Positions 41,781 to 51,700 of a stretch of 64,000 bases of DNA are shown here, one piece after another. Source of the DNA: G963677185 sp963677185 (lineage in GTDB: Bacteria > Bacillota > Syntrophomonadia > Syntrophomonadales > Syntrophomonadaceae); assembly GCA_963677185.1 (NCBI GenBank), contig OY781889.1, forward strand, positions 1,798,001 to 1,862,000, given 5' to 3'. A model generated the notes under the pieces. The model was not told where the DNA came from. It searched no databases and worked only from the letters and a program-made list of their open reading frames with translations. How positions within the stretch are numbered: position 1 is the stretch's first letter; every line of letters starts with the position of its first letter. A program made the position numbers and the translations under genes.

Positions 41781-42206
41781 GTGGCCAAAAAAGTTCTAGG
41801 CAAGGTTTCCTTGCATATTCCCGCCGGCAAAGCGACTCCTGCTCCTCCGGTCGGACCGGCTCTAGGTCAATACGGAGTCAATATCATGGGCTTCGTAAAG
41901 GACTATAATGCGCGGACAGCAGATAAGGCGGGATATATTATTCCGGTCGAAATCACTGTGTTTGAAGACCGTTCATTTACTTTCGTGTTGAAATCCCCGC
42001 CTGCGTCGGATTTGCTTAAAAAGGCGGCCAGCGTGGAAAAGGGGTCCAGCGAGCCTAACCGCAAGAAAGTAGCCAAGATCAGCAGGGACAAGCTGGTCGA
42101 AATTGCCGAGATTAAGAAAGACGATCTGAATGCGTTTAATCTGGATGCGGCAGTTGACATGATTGCAGGAACCGCCCGCAGTATGGGTATTGAAATCGAA
42201 GACTAA
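41781..42206 (+). CDS. rplK: 50S ribosomal protein L11
   Basis: A 141-aa protein of the GTPase-associated centre. The N-terminal thiostrepton-region motif PAPPVGPALGQYGVNIMGF and the C-terminal rRNA-binding KKDDLNAFNLDAAVDMIAGT are intact. The start is GTG at 41781 with AAGGAGGTG at good spacing. It is first of the rplKAJL series and follows nusG by 40 bp. Confidence 0.96.
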   Translation: MAKKVLGKVSLHIPAGKATPAPPVGPALGQYGVNIMGFVKDYNARTADKAGYIIPVEITVFEDRSFTFVLKSPPASDLLKKAASVEKGSSEPNRKKVAKISRDKLVEIAEIKKDDLNAFNLDAAVDMIAGTARSMGIEIED

Positions 42207-42298
42207 AGCATACCGCAAATAGACGGAATGCACGCTGCGCTGTCAGTGCAGCAGAAGTGGCAGGATTTATTCCGCAGGACCACAAGGAGGAAACGAGA

Positions 42299-43003
42299 AT
42301 GAAAAGAAGCAAAGCCTACAAACAGGCGACTGAAAAGATTGACCGGCTGAAGCTGTACGAACCGCTGGAAGCATTGAGCCTGGTTAAAGAAGTATCCACA
42401 GCCAAGTTTGATGAAACCGTAGAAGCCCATTTTAAGCTGGGAGTTGATCCGAGGCACGCCGACCAGCAAGTAAGGGGCACGGTGAGCCTGCCGCACGGAA
42501 CCGGTAAAGTGGTGCGCGTGCTGGTGTTTGCCAAGGGCGAAAAAACCCGGGAAGCTGAAGCTGCCGGGGCTGATTTCGTAGGCGGCGATGACATGGCTGA
42601 AAAGATCCAGGGCGGCTGGTTTGATTTCGATGTAGCCGTTGCTACTCCCGACATGATGGGGGTTGTTGGCAAGCTGGGGAAGATACTGGGACCCAGGGGT
42701 CTGATGCCCAATCCTAAATCAGGAACCGTCACTTTCGATGTCGAACGGACGATCAAAGAATTGAAAGCCGGGCGTATCGAATATCGTGTAGATAGAACAT
42801 CTATTATCCATGTTCCCATCGGCAAAGTATCCTTTGAACCCGAAAAGCTTCTGGATAATCTAAATACTATATCAGAAGCCCTGGTCAAAGCGAAGCCGGC
42901 TGCCGCCAAGGGAACCTACATGCGTTCGGTCAATGTTTGTTCTACCATGGGACCTGGAGTCAAGGTGAACCAGTTGACGCTTATGACTGCTGGCCGCAGC
43001 TGA
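42299..43003 (+). CDS. rplA: 50S ribosomal protein L1
   Basis: A 234-aa protein of the L1 stalk, which moves deacylated tRNA out of the E site. Signature blocks are DPRHADQQVRGTVSLPHGTG, PDMMGVVGKLGKILGPRGLM and PNPKSGTVTFDV. The ATG at 42299 follows AAGGAGG by 7 nt; the open frame begins earlier without a ribosome site. L1 also represses its own operon in many bacteria. Confidence 0.96.
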   Translation: MKRSKAYKQATEKIDRLKLYEPLEALSLVKEVSTAKFDETVEAHFKLGVDPRHADQQVRGTVSLPHGTGKVVRVLVFAKGEKTREAEAAGADFVGGDDMAEKIQGGWFDFDVAVATPDMMGVVGKLGKILGPRGLMPNPKSGTVTFDVERTIKELKAGRIEYRVDRTSIIHVPIGKVSFEPEKLLDNLNTISEALVKAKPAAAKGTYMRSVNVCSTMGPGVKVNQLTLMTAGRS

Positions 43004-43039
43004 TTAACCGCTGATAACAATTAAATATGCACAATACAA

Positions 43040-43153
43040 CTGTAGAAAGCCGGTGGCGAAAGCCATAATAGTAAAACTGCCTGCCGAGGTTTAATGATAA
43101 AGCCGATATTGATCGGATCACAGCCTCTGCAAGTATATGTGGAGGCTTTTTAT
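43040..43153 (+). ncRNA. Ribosomal L10 leader with attenuator
   Basis: The sequence between rplA and rplJ has the L10-leader landmarks: AGAAAGCCGGTGGC and, on the 3' side, ACTGCCTGCCGAGGT, which bind L10(L12)4. An intrinsic terminator follows: AGCCTC (43122-43127), GAGGCT (43142-43147), then TTTT-TAT. Excess L10 would favour termination before rplJ-rplL. Confidence 0.8.
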
Positions 43154-43183
43154 ATCACCGGGCAAACAAAGGGGGTGAAATGA

Positions 43184-43711
43184 ATGCCGAAAACCGAGCA
43201 AAAACAACTTATTGTTCAAGAAATCGAAGAAAAGCTGAAAAAGTCCGCGCTGGTTGTCTTCACTGATTGCCGCGGATTGTCTGTCGAGGAGATTACCGAT
43301 CTCAGAAACAAGCTGCGTGCTCCTGGTGTGGAATTTAAGGTTTATAAGAACACCATGTTGCGCTTTGCCATGGAAAAGCTGGGACAAGATCCAAAAGCTG
43401 AATATTTAACCGGGCCTAACACGGTTATGTTTTCTGAAGAGGATATGGTGGGGCCGGCTAAAACTCTTTTCGAGTTTGGCAAGGCTAGAAAAAACAAGAA
43501 CTTTTCCATCAAGGCCGGTGTGCTGGAAGGAAAAATAATCAGCGCCACTGAGGTTACTGCACTGGCTGAACTGCCTTCACGCGAAGTGCTTCTTTCTATG
43601 GTGGTGGGAACCATGCAGGCTCCGATTGCCAGCTTCGTACGGGCGCTGCAGGCCAATATTACCGGATTTGTCAGGGCCATTGACCAGGTTCGGGAAAAGA
43701 AGGCCAGCTAA
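43184..43711 (+). CDS. rplJ: 50S ribosomal protein L10
   Basis: A 175-aa base of the L7/L12 stalk. The N-terminal rRNA-binding part includes SALVVFTDCRGLSVEEITDL, LRNKLRAPGVEFKVYKNTM and FSEEDMVGPAKTLFEFGKA; the C-terminal helix that holds L12 dimers follows. The ATG at 43184 has GGGGGTG upstream and comes just after the leader RNA that presumably controls it. Confidence 0.96.
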   Translation: MPKTEQKQLIVQEIEEKLKKSALVVFTDCRGLSVEEITDLRNKLRAPGVEFKVYKNTMLRFAMEKLGQDPKAEYLTGPNTVMFSEEDMVGPAKTLFEFGKARKNKNFSIKAGVLEGKIISATEVTALAELPSREVLLSMVVGTMQAPIASFVRALQANITGFVRAIDQVREKKAS

Positions 43712-43803
43712 TAAAATGCTGGTCAGAAACAGCTATGCGGGGAGTATTAACATCATCCCCGGACTATTGAGAAATTATGTTTAATTATTAAGGAGGATTT
43801 ACA

Positions 43804-44172
43804 ATGAGCAAGACCCAAGAAATTATCGATATCGTAAAAGACATGACGGTTCTCGAACTGTCTCAGCTGGTTAAGGCTCTCGAAGAAGAATTTGGCGTAT
43901 CCGCCGCTGCTCCCATGGCGATGGCTGCACCTGTAGCAGCTGCTCCTGTCGAAGAAGAAAAAACCGAATTTGATGTAATTCTTATGTCCGCTGGCGAAAA
44001 GAAAATCAACGTCATCAAGGTTGTTCGCGAACTCACCGGCCTGGGCCTGAAAGAAGCCAAGGACGTTGTAGACGGAGCTCCGAAGGCCATCAAGGAAAAG
44101 ACCAGCAAGGACGACGCCAATGCCATCAAGGCCAAGCTGGAAGAAGCTGGCGCCAGCGTAGAAGTGAAATAA
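43804..44172 (+). CDS. rplL: 50S ribosomal protein L7/L12
   Basis: A 122-aa stalk protein that recruits translation GTPases. It has the N-terminal dimerisation helices, an Ala/Pro-rich hinge around residues 38-53 (SAAAPMAMAAPVAAAP), and a C-terminal domain with EKKINVIKVVRELTGLGLKE and AKDVVDGAP. AAGGAGG lies 6-7 nt before the ATG. In the 92-bp gap after rplJ, CGGGGA/TCCCCG can form a hairpin. A terminator follows the gene. Confidence 0.97.
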   Translation: MSKTQEIIDIVKDMTVLELSQLVKALEEEFGVSAAAPMAMAAPVAAAPVEEEKTEFDVILMSAGEKKINVIKVVRELTGLGLKEAKDVVDGAPKAIKEKTSKDDANAIKAKLEEAGASVEVK

Positions 44173-44200
44173 ATAGACTGCCACTTTTGAGCTGATAAAT

Positions 44201-44236
44201 AGGGCGAGCCTTTATTAGAAGGTTTCGCCCTTTTTA
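44201..44236 (+). terminator. Terminator after rplL
   Basis: AGGGCGA-GCCTT pairs with AAGG-TTCGCCCT, followed by TTTTATTTTT. Confidence 0.88.
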
Positions 44237-44319
44237 TTTTTCACAATGAATAGATATATATGGAAAAGAAATGATGCGTGGTATACAATATGTGCAGAGA
44301 GTATCAAGGGGGAATGGAA

Positions 44320-45036
44320 TTGAAGAGAATAGGATTACTATTAACGCTCCTGCTCATCATTGTTGCGGTTCTGACCCCGTCAGCCCTGGCCGCCGGTGTT
44401 CAGTGGACCCTGGCCTGGCAATACAACGGCGCTTTGGAAGAATCGGTGCTTATTCCCGGCAGGATGCTGGCCGATAATCCTGGAATGCAGAATCAGCTAA
44501 TCGAACAAGGCTGGAAAAAGGTCAAGGAAGGCGACAGTACGCTTTTTGCCCGCAGCTTTGAAGGCTGGAGGACCTATGAGATCAAGCCGGACGCTCTTCC
44601 ACTCACTGCCAGCAAGGTCGATTATATGGTGTTTACCATGGTTGAAATTCATCCCGCACCGGAAAAGCTTGCCAATAATCAATTATTGCAGACCCTGGAC
44701 AAGAACAAAGACGTGGAAATAATTATTTCCATGCCAGGAGACATCCAGGAGAGCAGCGGGAATGCTATTAACGAGAAAGCGATAAGCTTTAGGCCCGGGG
44801 AGTTGGCTAATCCCTCTTTCACTTCGAAAACACTGGTGTACAGCAGCTGGTTTCAGTGGTTTGAAATGGGCATAGCCGTTCTTATTCTCGGAACTCTAGG
44901 CATAATGCTGTATTTAATGTTCCGCATGCGCAAGGTGGATCGCCTGATTGAAGAAGAATATTCACTGGAAAAAGTTGAAGAAATGATTATGGGTGAAGGC
45001 GAAAAACAGAAGGAAGACGAGGAAGAAAAAGAATAA
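44320..45036 (+). CDS. Type I membrane protein between rplL and rpoB, unknown
   Basis: A 238-aa protein with a cleavable-looking signal peptide (ending about ...SALA), an extracytoplasmic domain of about 155 residues, one transmembrane helix (about residues 183-203) and an acidic, charged cytoplasmic tail ending EKQKEDEEEKE. TTG at 44320 is preferred because AAGGGGG lies 7 nt upstream; ATG at 44314 is too close to that site. No family is recognised; the domain organisation recalls DUF3153-type proteins. Its place in the rplL-rpoB gap, after a terminator, is unusual. Confidence 0.65.
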   Translation: MKRIGLLLTLLLIIVAVLTPSALAAGVQWTLAWQYNGALEESVLIPGRMLADNPGMQNQLIEQGWKKVKEGDSTLFARSFEGWRTYEIKPDALPLTASKVDYMVFTMVEIHPAPEKLANNQLLQTLDKNKDVEIIISMPGDIQESSGNAINEKAISFRPGELANPSFTSKTLVYSSWFQWFEMGIAVLILGTLGIMLYLMFRMRKVDRLIEEEYSLEKVEEMIMGEGEKQKEDEEEKE

Positions 45037-45061
45037 ACCAGAAAACATCGAAGCATGAGCC

Positions 45062-45090
45062 TTGACCGGATTAAATACGTGTGATAGCAT
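45062..45090 (+). promoter_or_regulatory. Candidate promoter upstream of rpoB
   Basis: TTGACC (45062-45067), 17 nt, TAGCAT (45085-45090). A terminator hairpin begins only 5 nt later, so transcripts from here would start inside that hairpin and could escape it. Confidence 0.45.
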
Positions 45091-45094
45091 TATT

Positions 45095-45133
45095 AATTGC
45101 CATTGGTATACAGTGGCAATTTGTGTTTTTTTA
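45095..45133 (+). terminator. Terminator or attenuator before rpoB
   Basis: AATTGCCA pairs with TGGCAATT across an 11-nt loop, followed by TGTGTTTTTTT. It ends the membrane-protein message or attenuates read-through into rpoB. Confidence 0.75.
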
Positions 45134-45218
45134 CCAGGCCAATGGGCCTCCTATCCAACAGGTGAGGCAGGTAGGGCCTTGCTTTTTGCGCTTTTAAATA
45201 CTGCAAAGAGGTGATTCA

Positions 45219-48200
45219 ATGCCACAATTCGTAAAATTTGGTATTAGTGAAAGACTCAGTTTCTCCAGGATTGAAGAAACAATTGAACTGCCAAATTTGA
45301 TTCAGGTCCAGTTAAACTCATTTCAATGGTTTTTAGAAAAAGGTTTAAAAGCTGCACTTCAAGAAATCTTCCCGATCACCGATTTTACTGAAAAACTGGA
45401 ACTAGACTTTGTTGACTACAAGCAAGGGGACCCCAAGTATACGGTTAAGGAATGTAAAGAAAGGGATGTGAGCTACCAGGCTCCTCTCAAGCTTCGCGTG
45501 CGCCTGACCAATAAAGAAACCGGCGAAATTAAGGAATCTGACGTGTATATGGGAGATTTGCCCTTAATGACCGAGAAGGGAACTTTCATCATAAACGGAG
45601 CGGAACGCGTGGTGGTCAGCCAGCTGGTGAAATCCCCCGGCGTGTATTTCAACGAACGCCAGGATGTAGCTGGCAACCGACTTTATGGCGCAACCATCAT
45701 TCCCAATCGTGGCGCCTGGTTTGAATTGGAAATGGATAGCACCGGAGCTCTCTACACCAGGATCGATAAAACGAGAAAGATACCAGTCACCGTATTATTG
45801 CGCTGCCTGGGCTATGAAACCAATGAAGACATCCTTGAGTTGTACAACCAGGATGAAACTGTCCAAAAGACTTTGGAAAAGGATAATACAGCCAATCGCA
45901 AAGAAGCCCTGACCGAGTTTTACCGGCGCCTGAGACCGGGTGAAATTGCCAGCGAAGATGTAGGCGAACAGCTTCTGGGCAACCTGTTTTTCGACCCGCG
46001 CCGCTATGATCTGGCCATGGTAGGCCGGTACAAGCTGAACAAGAAGCTTGAACTCTTCAGCGACGGGGAAAATCGCACGCTGAGCTATGAAGATATAATT
46101 AAGACTATTGGCTACTTGCTGGGTCTGGTTAGAAACGAAGGCAAAACCGACGTAATTGACCACCTGGGCAATCGCCGCCTGCGTTCCGTGGGTGAACTGC
46201 TGCAGAATCAGTTCCGCACTGGCCTTATCCGCATGGAAAGGGTCGTAAAAGAGCGCATGAGCATTCATGATCCGGAAAACCTTACCCCGCAGCTGCTAAT
46301 CAATATTCGGCCTATTACAGCGGCAGTCAAGGAGTTTTTCGGGAGTTCACAATTATCACAGTTTATGGACCAGACCAATCCCCTGGCTGAGCTTACTCAT
46401 AAGCGGCGTCTTTCGGCGCTGGGGCCAGGCGGTTTGACCAGGGAAAGGGCGGGCTTCCAGGTCCGCGATGTTCATCATTCCCATTACGGACGCATATGCC
46501 CGATTGAAACCCCGGAAGGTCCGAATATCGGACTAATCGGGTCCATGGCAACCTATGCCCGGGTTAATGATTACGGCTTCATCGAGACTCCCTATCGCAA
46601 GGTTGACAAGGAAAAAGGGCAGGCGATTGATGAAATCGTCTATTTATCCGCCGATGAAGAAGAAGAATACGTAATTGCCCAGGCTAACACCCGGCTGGAC
46701 GAACAAGGCTTTTTTATCGACGAAAAGGCTGAAGCCCGGCATGGTGAGGAAATTCTGGAAGTAACCCCTGATCATATAGACTTTATGGACGTATCGCCGA
46801 AACAGGTTTTTTCGGTTGCTACCTCTTTAATCCCATTTTTGGAAAATGACGATGCTAACCGGGCCCTGATGGGAGCGAATATGCAAAGACAGGCAGTGCC
46901 TGTAATACGCACCGAATCTCCGATAGTAGGCACCGGACTGGAATATAAAGCTGCCAAGGATTCCGGCAACGTGGTAGTTGCTAAAAAAGACGGGACCGTA
47001 ACCAGGGTAAGCGCCACTGAAATTAAGATTCAGAGCAAGAACGAACTGATGGAATACTCTTTAATGAAGTTCATCCGCTCCAATCAGGGCACTTGCTACA
47101 ATCAGCGTCCCCTGGTGAGCGTCGGCCAGAAAATAAAAGCCGGACAGATAATTGCTGACGGTCCCAGCACCGACAAGGGCGAGCTGGCTCTCGGCCGCAA
47201 CGTGCTGGTCGCCTATATGACCTGGGAAGGGTTTAATTACGAAGATGCCATATTGATTTCCGAACGGCTGGTGGCCGAGGATGTCTTCACTTCAATTCAT
47301 ATTGAAGAATATGAATGCGAGTCACGCGACACCAAGCTGGGACCGGAAGAAATAACCCGAGACATTCCCAATGTTTCTGAAGAAATGTTGAAGAATCTGG
47401 ATGAAGAAGGCATAATCCGCATTGGGGCGGAGGTCCGGCCTGATGATATTCTGGTAGGCAAGGTTACGCCCAAGGGAGAAACGGAACTCACTCCTGAAGA
47501 ACGGCTTCTCCGGGCCATATTTGGAGAAAAAGCCAGAGAAGTGCGGGATTCATCCCTGCGCGTGCCTCATGGTGAATCTGGAAAAGTGGTGGATGTTAAG
47601 AAGTTTTCACGCGAAAACGGCGATGAATTGCCTCCGGGAGTCAATCGCCTGGTCCGGGTTTATGTAGCTCAGAAGCGCAAGATATCTCAGGGCGACAAAA
47701 TGGCGGGCCGCCACGGCAACAAGGGCGTTATCTCCAGGGTCATGCCCGAAGAGGACATGCCCTTCATGGAAGACGGCACTCCGGTGCAGATTGTATTAAA
47801 TCCCCTGGGTGTGCCTTCGCGTATGAATATCGGACAGATTCTCGAATGCCATTTAGGCCTGGTAGCCAAGGAACTCGGCATAAAGGTTGCCACCCCGGTG
47901 TTTGACGGGGCAAGCGAGCTGGACATCATTGAGATGCTGGAAAAGAATGGCATGAATGCCAGCGGCAAGGTCACGCTTGTGGATGGCCGTACTGGAGAGC
48001 CATTTGACAATGAAGTAACAGTGGGTTATGTCTATATGTTGAAACTGGCCCATCTGGTCGACGATAAGATCCATGCCCGATCCATTGGTCCATATTCACT
48101 GGTCACACAGCAGCCGTTAGGCGGCAAGGCGCAATTCGGCGGCCAGAGATTTGGAGAGATGGAAGTGTGGGCGCTGGAAGCCTACGGTGCAGCTTACACT

Positions 48201-48647
48201 CTTCAGGAGATTCTCACCGTTAAATCAGATGATGTAGTGGGACGATTGAAAACCTACGAATCTATAGTGAAGGGCGAAAACATACCCCAGCCCGGGGTTC
48301 CGGAAGGTTTTAAAGTGCTTATCAAGGAATTGCAGAGCCTGGCTCTGGATGTGAAGATTCTGAACCAGTACAACCGCGAAATCGTTATCAAAGATACCGA
48401 TTACTATTTGAACGAAAGGGAGAAAGCCCGGGAGCTTGAAATTGAGTATCCCTCCATTGAATTGCCTTCGCAGCGGATGACTAAAATGGTTCCTGATAAA
48501 GGTTTCTCCATCGAAGAAGCCGAGCCGGATTTTGAAGAAGAAATCGACGAAGAAATCAGCGACGAGATAGTTGCAGAACTGGCTGAAGAAATAGCTGAAG
48601 AGATCGCCGAGGAAATCGGCGAAGGAACGGATATTATCGAAGAATAG
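45219..48647 (+). CDS. rpoB: DNA-directed RNA polymerase subunit beta
   Basis: An 1142-aa catalytic subunit. The rifampicin-region stretch SSQLSQFMDQTNPLAELTHK is wild type at the usual resistance positions (Asp, His and the following Ser in RRLSALGPGG). Later motifs are GQNVLVAYMTWEGFNYED-like (here GRNVLVAYMTWEGFNYEDA), KRKISQGDKMAGRHGNKGVI and PLGGKAQFGGQRFGEMEVWA. The last 44 residues form an acidic tail, 23 Asp/Glu and no Lys/Arg, beyond the usual core. GAGGTG precedes the ATG. Confidence 0.97.
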   Translation: MPQFVKFGISERLSFSRIEETIELPNLIQVQLNSFQWFLEKGLKAALQEIFPITDFTEKLELDFVDYKQGDPKYTVKECKERDVSYQAPLKLRVRLTNKETGEIKESDVYMGDLPLMTEKGTFIINGAERVVVSQLVKSPGVYFNERQDVAGNRLYGATIIPNRGAWFELEMDSTGALYTRIDKTRKIPVTVLLRCLGYETNEDILELYNQDETVQKTLEKDNTANRKEALTEFYRRLRPGEIASEDVGEQLLGNLFFDPRRYDLAMVGRYKLNKKLELFSDGENRTLSYEDIIKTIGYLLGLVRNEGKTDVIDHLGNRRLRSVGELLQNQFRTGLIRMERVVKERMSIHDPENLTPQLLINIRPITAAVKEFFGSSQLSQFMDQTNPLAELTHKRRLSALGPGGLTRERAGFQVRDVHHSHYGRICPIETPEGPNIGLIGSMATYARVNDYGFIETPYRKVDKEKGQAIDEIVYLSADEEEEYVIAQANTRLDEQGFFIDEKAEARHGEEILEVTPDHIDFMDVSPKQVFSVATSLIPFLENDDANRALMGANMQRQAVPVIRTESPIVGTGLEYKAAKDSGNVVVAKKDGTVTRVSATEIKIQSKNELMEYSLMKFIRSNQGTCYNQRPLVSVGQKIKAGQIIADGPSTDKGELALGRNVLVAYMTWEGFNYEDAILISERLVAEDVFTSIHIEEYECESRDTKLGPEEITRDIPNVSEEMLKNLDEEGIIRIGAEVRPDDILVGKVTPKGETELTPEERLLRAIFGEKAREVRDSSLRVPHGESGKVVDVKKFSRENGDELPPGVNRLVRVYVAQKRKISQGDKMAGRHGNKGVISRVMPEEDMPFMEDGTPVQIVLNPLGVPSRMNIGQILECHLGLVAKELGIKVATPVFDGASELDIIEMLEKNGMNASGKVTLVDGRTGEPFDNEVTVGYVYMLKLAHLVDDKIHARSIGPYSLVTQQPLGGKAQFGGQRFGEMEVWALEAYGAAYTLQEILTVKSDDVVGRLKTYESIVKGENIPQPGVPEGFKVLIKELQSLALDVKILNQYNREIVIKDTDYYLNEREKARELEIEYPSIELPSQRMTKMVPDKGFSIEEAEPDFEEEIDEEISDEIVAELAEEIAEEIAEEIGEGTDIIEE

Positions 48648-48709
48648 GCGGGATGGCGAGCATGAGACCAGATGATTCACGGACCACCTCGAAGGGGGAA
48701 AGGGCTTTG

Positions 48710-51700
48710 ATGGATGTTAACAATTTTGATCGCATAAAAATAGCGCTGGCCTCGCCCGAACTAATCAGGGCATGGAGCCTGGGCGAAGTTAAAAAGCCGG
48801 AAACCATTAATTATCGTACTCTAAGACCGGAAAAGGAAGGCCTTTTCTGCGAAAAAATATTTGGCCCGGTTAAAGACTGGGAATGCCATTGCGGCAAATA
48901 CAAGCGGGTGCGTCACAAGGGCATAGTTTGCGACCGCTGTGGGGTGGAAGTTACCACTTCCAAAGTGCGGCGCGAACGGATGGGGCATATTGAACTGGCC
49001 GCCCCAGTTTCGCATATCTGGTATTTAAAAGGCATACCGTCCCGTATGGGGCTGCTGCTGGACCTGTCACCCAAGATTCTGGAAAAGGTTATTTATTTCG
49101 TAAATTATTTGGTTATTGATCCGGGCAACACTCCCCTGGTAAAAAAGCAGCTGCTGAATGAGCGCGAGTACCGGGAAGCCCGGGATAAATACGGGGATGA
49201 ATTCTATGCCGGCATCGGGGCGGAAGCCGTGAAAGACCTGCTCTCTGAGCAGGAACTGGAAAATATGTCCATAGGCCTGAAAGAAGAAATTGCCAGCTGC
49301 AGTGGGCAGCGCAAGAGCCGGGCCATCAAGCGCCTGGAAGTCACTGAAGCATTTCGTCTGTCTGGCAACAAACCGGAATGGATGATTCTGGACGTTCTGC
49401 CGGTGATTCCACCGGAACTACGCCCCATGGTGCAACTGGATGGAGGGCGTTTCGCCACCTCCGATTTGAACGATCTGTATCGTCGGGTTATCAACCGCAA
49501 CAATCGGCTGAAAAGATTGCTGGATCTGGGTGCTCCCGATATCATCGTGCGCAACGAAAAACGCATGCTTCAGGAAGCGGTTGACGCCTTGATTGACAAC
49601 GGCCGCCGTGGCCGTCCGGTTACCGGACCTGGCAACCGGCCGCTGAAATCACTGTCCGACCTGTTGAAAGGCAAACAGGGACGTTTCCGCCAGAATCTGC
49701 TGGGCAAGCGAGTCGATTATTCCGGACGTTCGGTTATAGTCGTCGGCCCCAGCCTGAAAATGCATGAATGCGGCCTGCCCAAGGAAATGGCCCTGGAGTT
49801 GTTCAAGCCATTTGTAATGAAGAAACTGGTCGATCGCAGCCTGGCGTCCAATATTAAAAATGCCAAGAAAATGGTGGAAAGAGGCCGGGAAGAAGTGTGG
49901 GATATTCTTGATGATGTGATCAAGGAGCATCCGGTTTTACTCAACCGCGCTCCTACACTGCATCGCCTGGGCATCCAGGCCTTTGAACCTGTTCTGGTTG
50001 AAGGTCGTGCACTGCAATTGCATCCCCTGGTATGTACTGCTTATAACGCTGACTTTGACGGTGACCAGATGGCTGTGCATGTTCCGCTGTCAGCTGAAGC
50101 CCAGACGGAAGCGCGTCTTCTGATGCTGGCGAGCAATAATATACTCAATCCCAAAGATGGCAAGCCAGTGGTAACTCCCACCCAGGACATGGTTATGGGC
50201 GTTTATTATCTGACCTATGTGCCGGATGAACCGGAAGCGCTCGCTTCGCCAGCGCCGGCAAAGGGTAAAAGGCGCAGCAAGAAAGACAAAGAAGCAGCCG
50301 AAGCCCTGGTCGTGCATTACAAAGCCTTTTCCTCTCCTGAAGAGGCTCGAATGGCTTACGAGCTGGGTCATATTGAGCTGCATCAAAGAATCCGGGTAAA
50401 CATGAGAGTGCCGCAACGCAACGAAGAAGGCGAAGTGGATTACATCAGGCAATTGCTGGAAACCTCGGTGGGCAGAGTAATATTTAACGAGGTTATTCCA
50501 GACAGCCTGGGTTACTATAACGAAGTCATAGACAAGAAGAAACTTGGCAATATTGTGTACGAGTGTTATCGGCGCGAGGAAAACTTCCGCACCGCACTGA
50601 TGCTGGACGGCATCAAGCGCCTGGGCTTCAAGTTCTCAACCAAGGCCGGCATTAGCGTGGGTGTAAACGACTTCACTCCACCACCGGAAAAGGCTGATAT
50701 ACTGCTTGAGGCCGATACTGTTGTTGATATAATCACTGACGCTTTTCAGACCGGGTTTATTAATGAAAGTGAAAGGCACGACCAGGTGGTTGACGTTTGG
50801 AATCAGGCCACTGACGATGTTACAGAAGCTCTGCGCCGGCATCTGCTGCCGACTAATCCAGTATTTATGATGGCTACTTCGGGCGCACGCGGTAACTTCC
50901 AGCAGATACGCCAGCTGGCTGGTATGCGCGGTTTGATGGCTGATCCCTCGGGCAAAATTATCGATTTGCCGATCAAGGCCAATTTCCGTGAAGGGCTGAC
51001 GGTTCTGGAATACTTTATCTCCACTCATGGAGCCAGAAAAGGGTTGGCCGACACGGCTCTGCGTACCGCTGACTCGGGTTATTTAACCCGGCGACTGGTT
51101 GACGTTTCACAGGATGTGATAGTGCGTGAAAACGATTGCGGAGCGGTGGAAGGCATGTCAGTGCGCAAGATCACCGAAGGCTCTCAGCTGATCGAACCAC
51201 TGCATCAGCGTATTGCTGGACGGGTGGCTCTGAATCCCGTATATCATCCGGTGAGCGGCAAGATGCTTATTGATGAAAATGAAATGATTTCTGACGAAGT
51301 TGCCTTTGAGATCGAAGGAGCAGGGATTGAAACCCTGAAAATACGCTCCATTTTAACCTGCAAGACCAAGCATGGGGTATGCAAGAAGTGCTACGGCACC
51401 AACCTTGCAACCGGGTATAATGTTGAAATCGGTGAAGCGGTTGGAATACTGGCCGCTCAGTCTATAGGCGAACCCGGCACCCAGCTTACGATGAGAACAT
51501 TCCATACGGGCGGCGTAGCGGGAGAGGATATCACCCGAGGTTTGCCTCGTGTTGAAGAGCTTTTCGAAGTTCGCAAGCCGAAGGGACAGGCACTGGTAGC
51601 AGAAGTTGCCGGGACGGTTAAGTTTGGTGAAGCCAAAGGGCGCAGGGAGATAGAACTTTTCAGCGAGAGCGGCGAAAGCCTGGCTCATTATCCCATCGTT

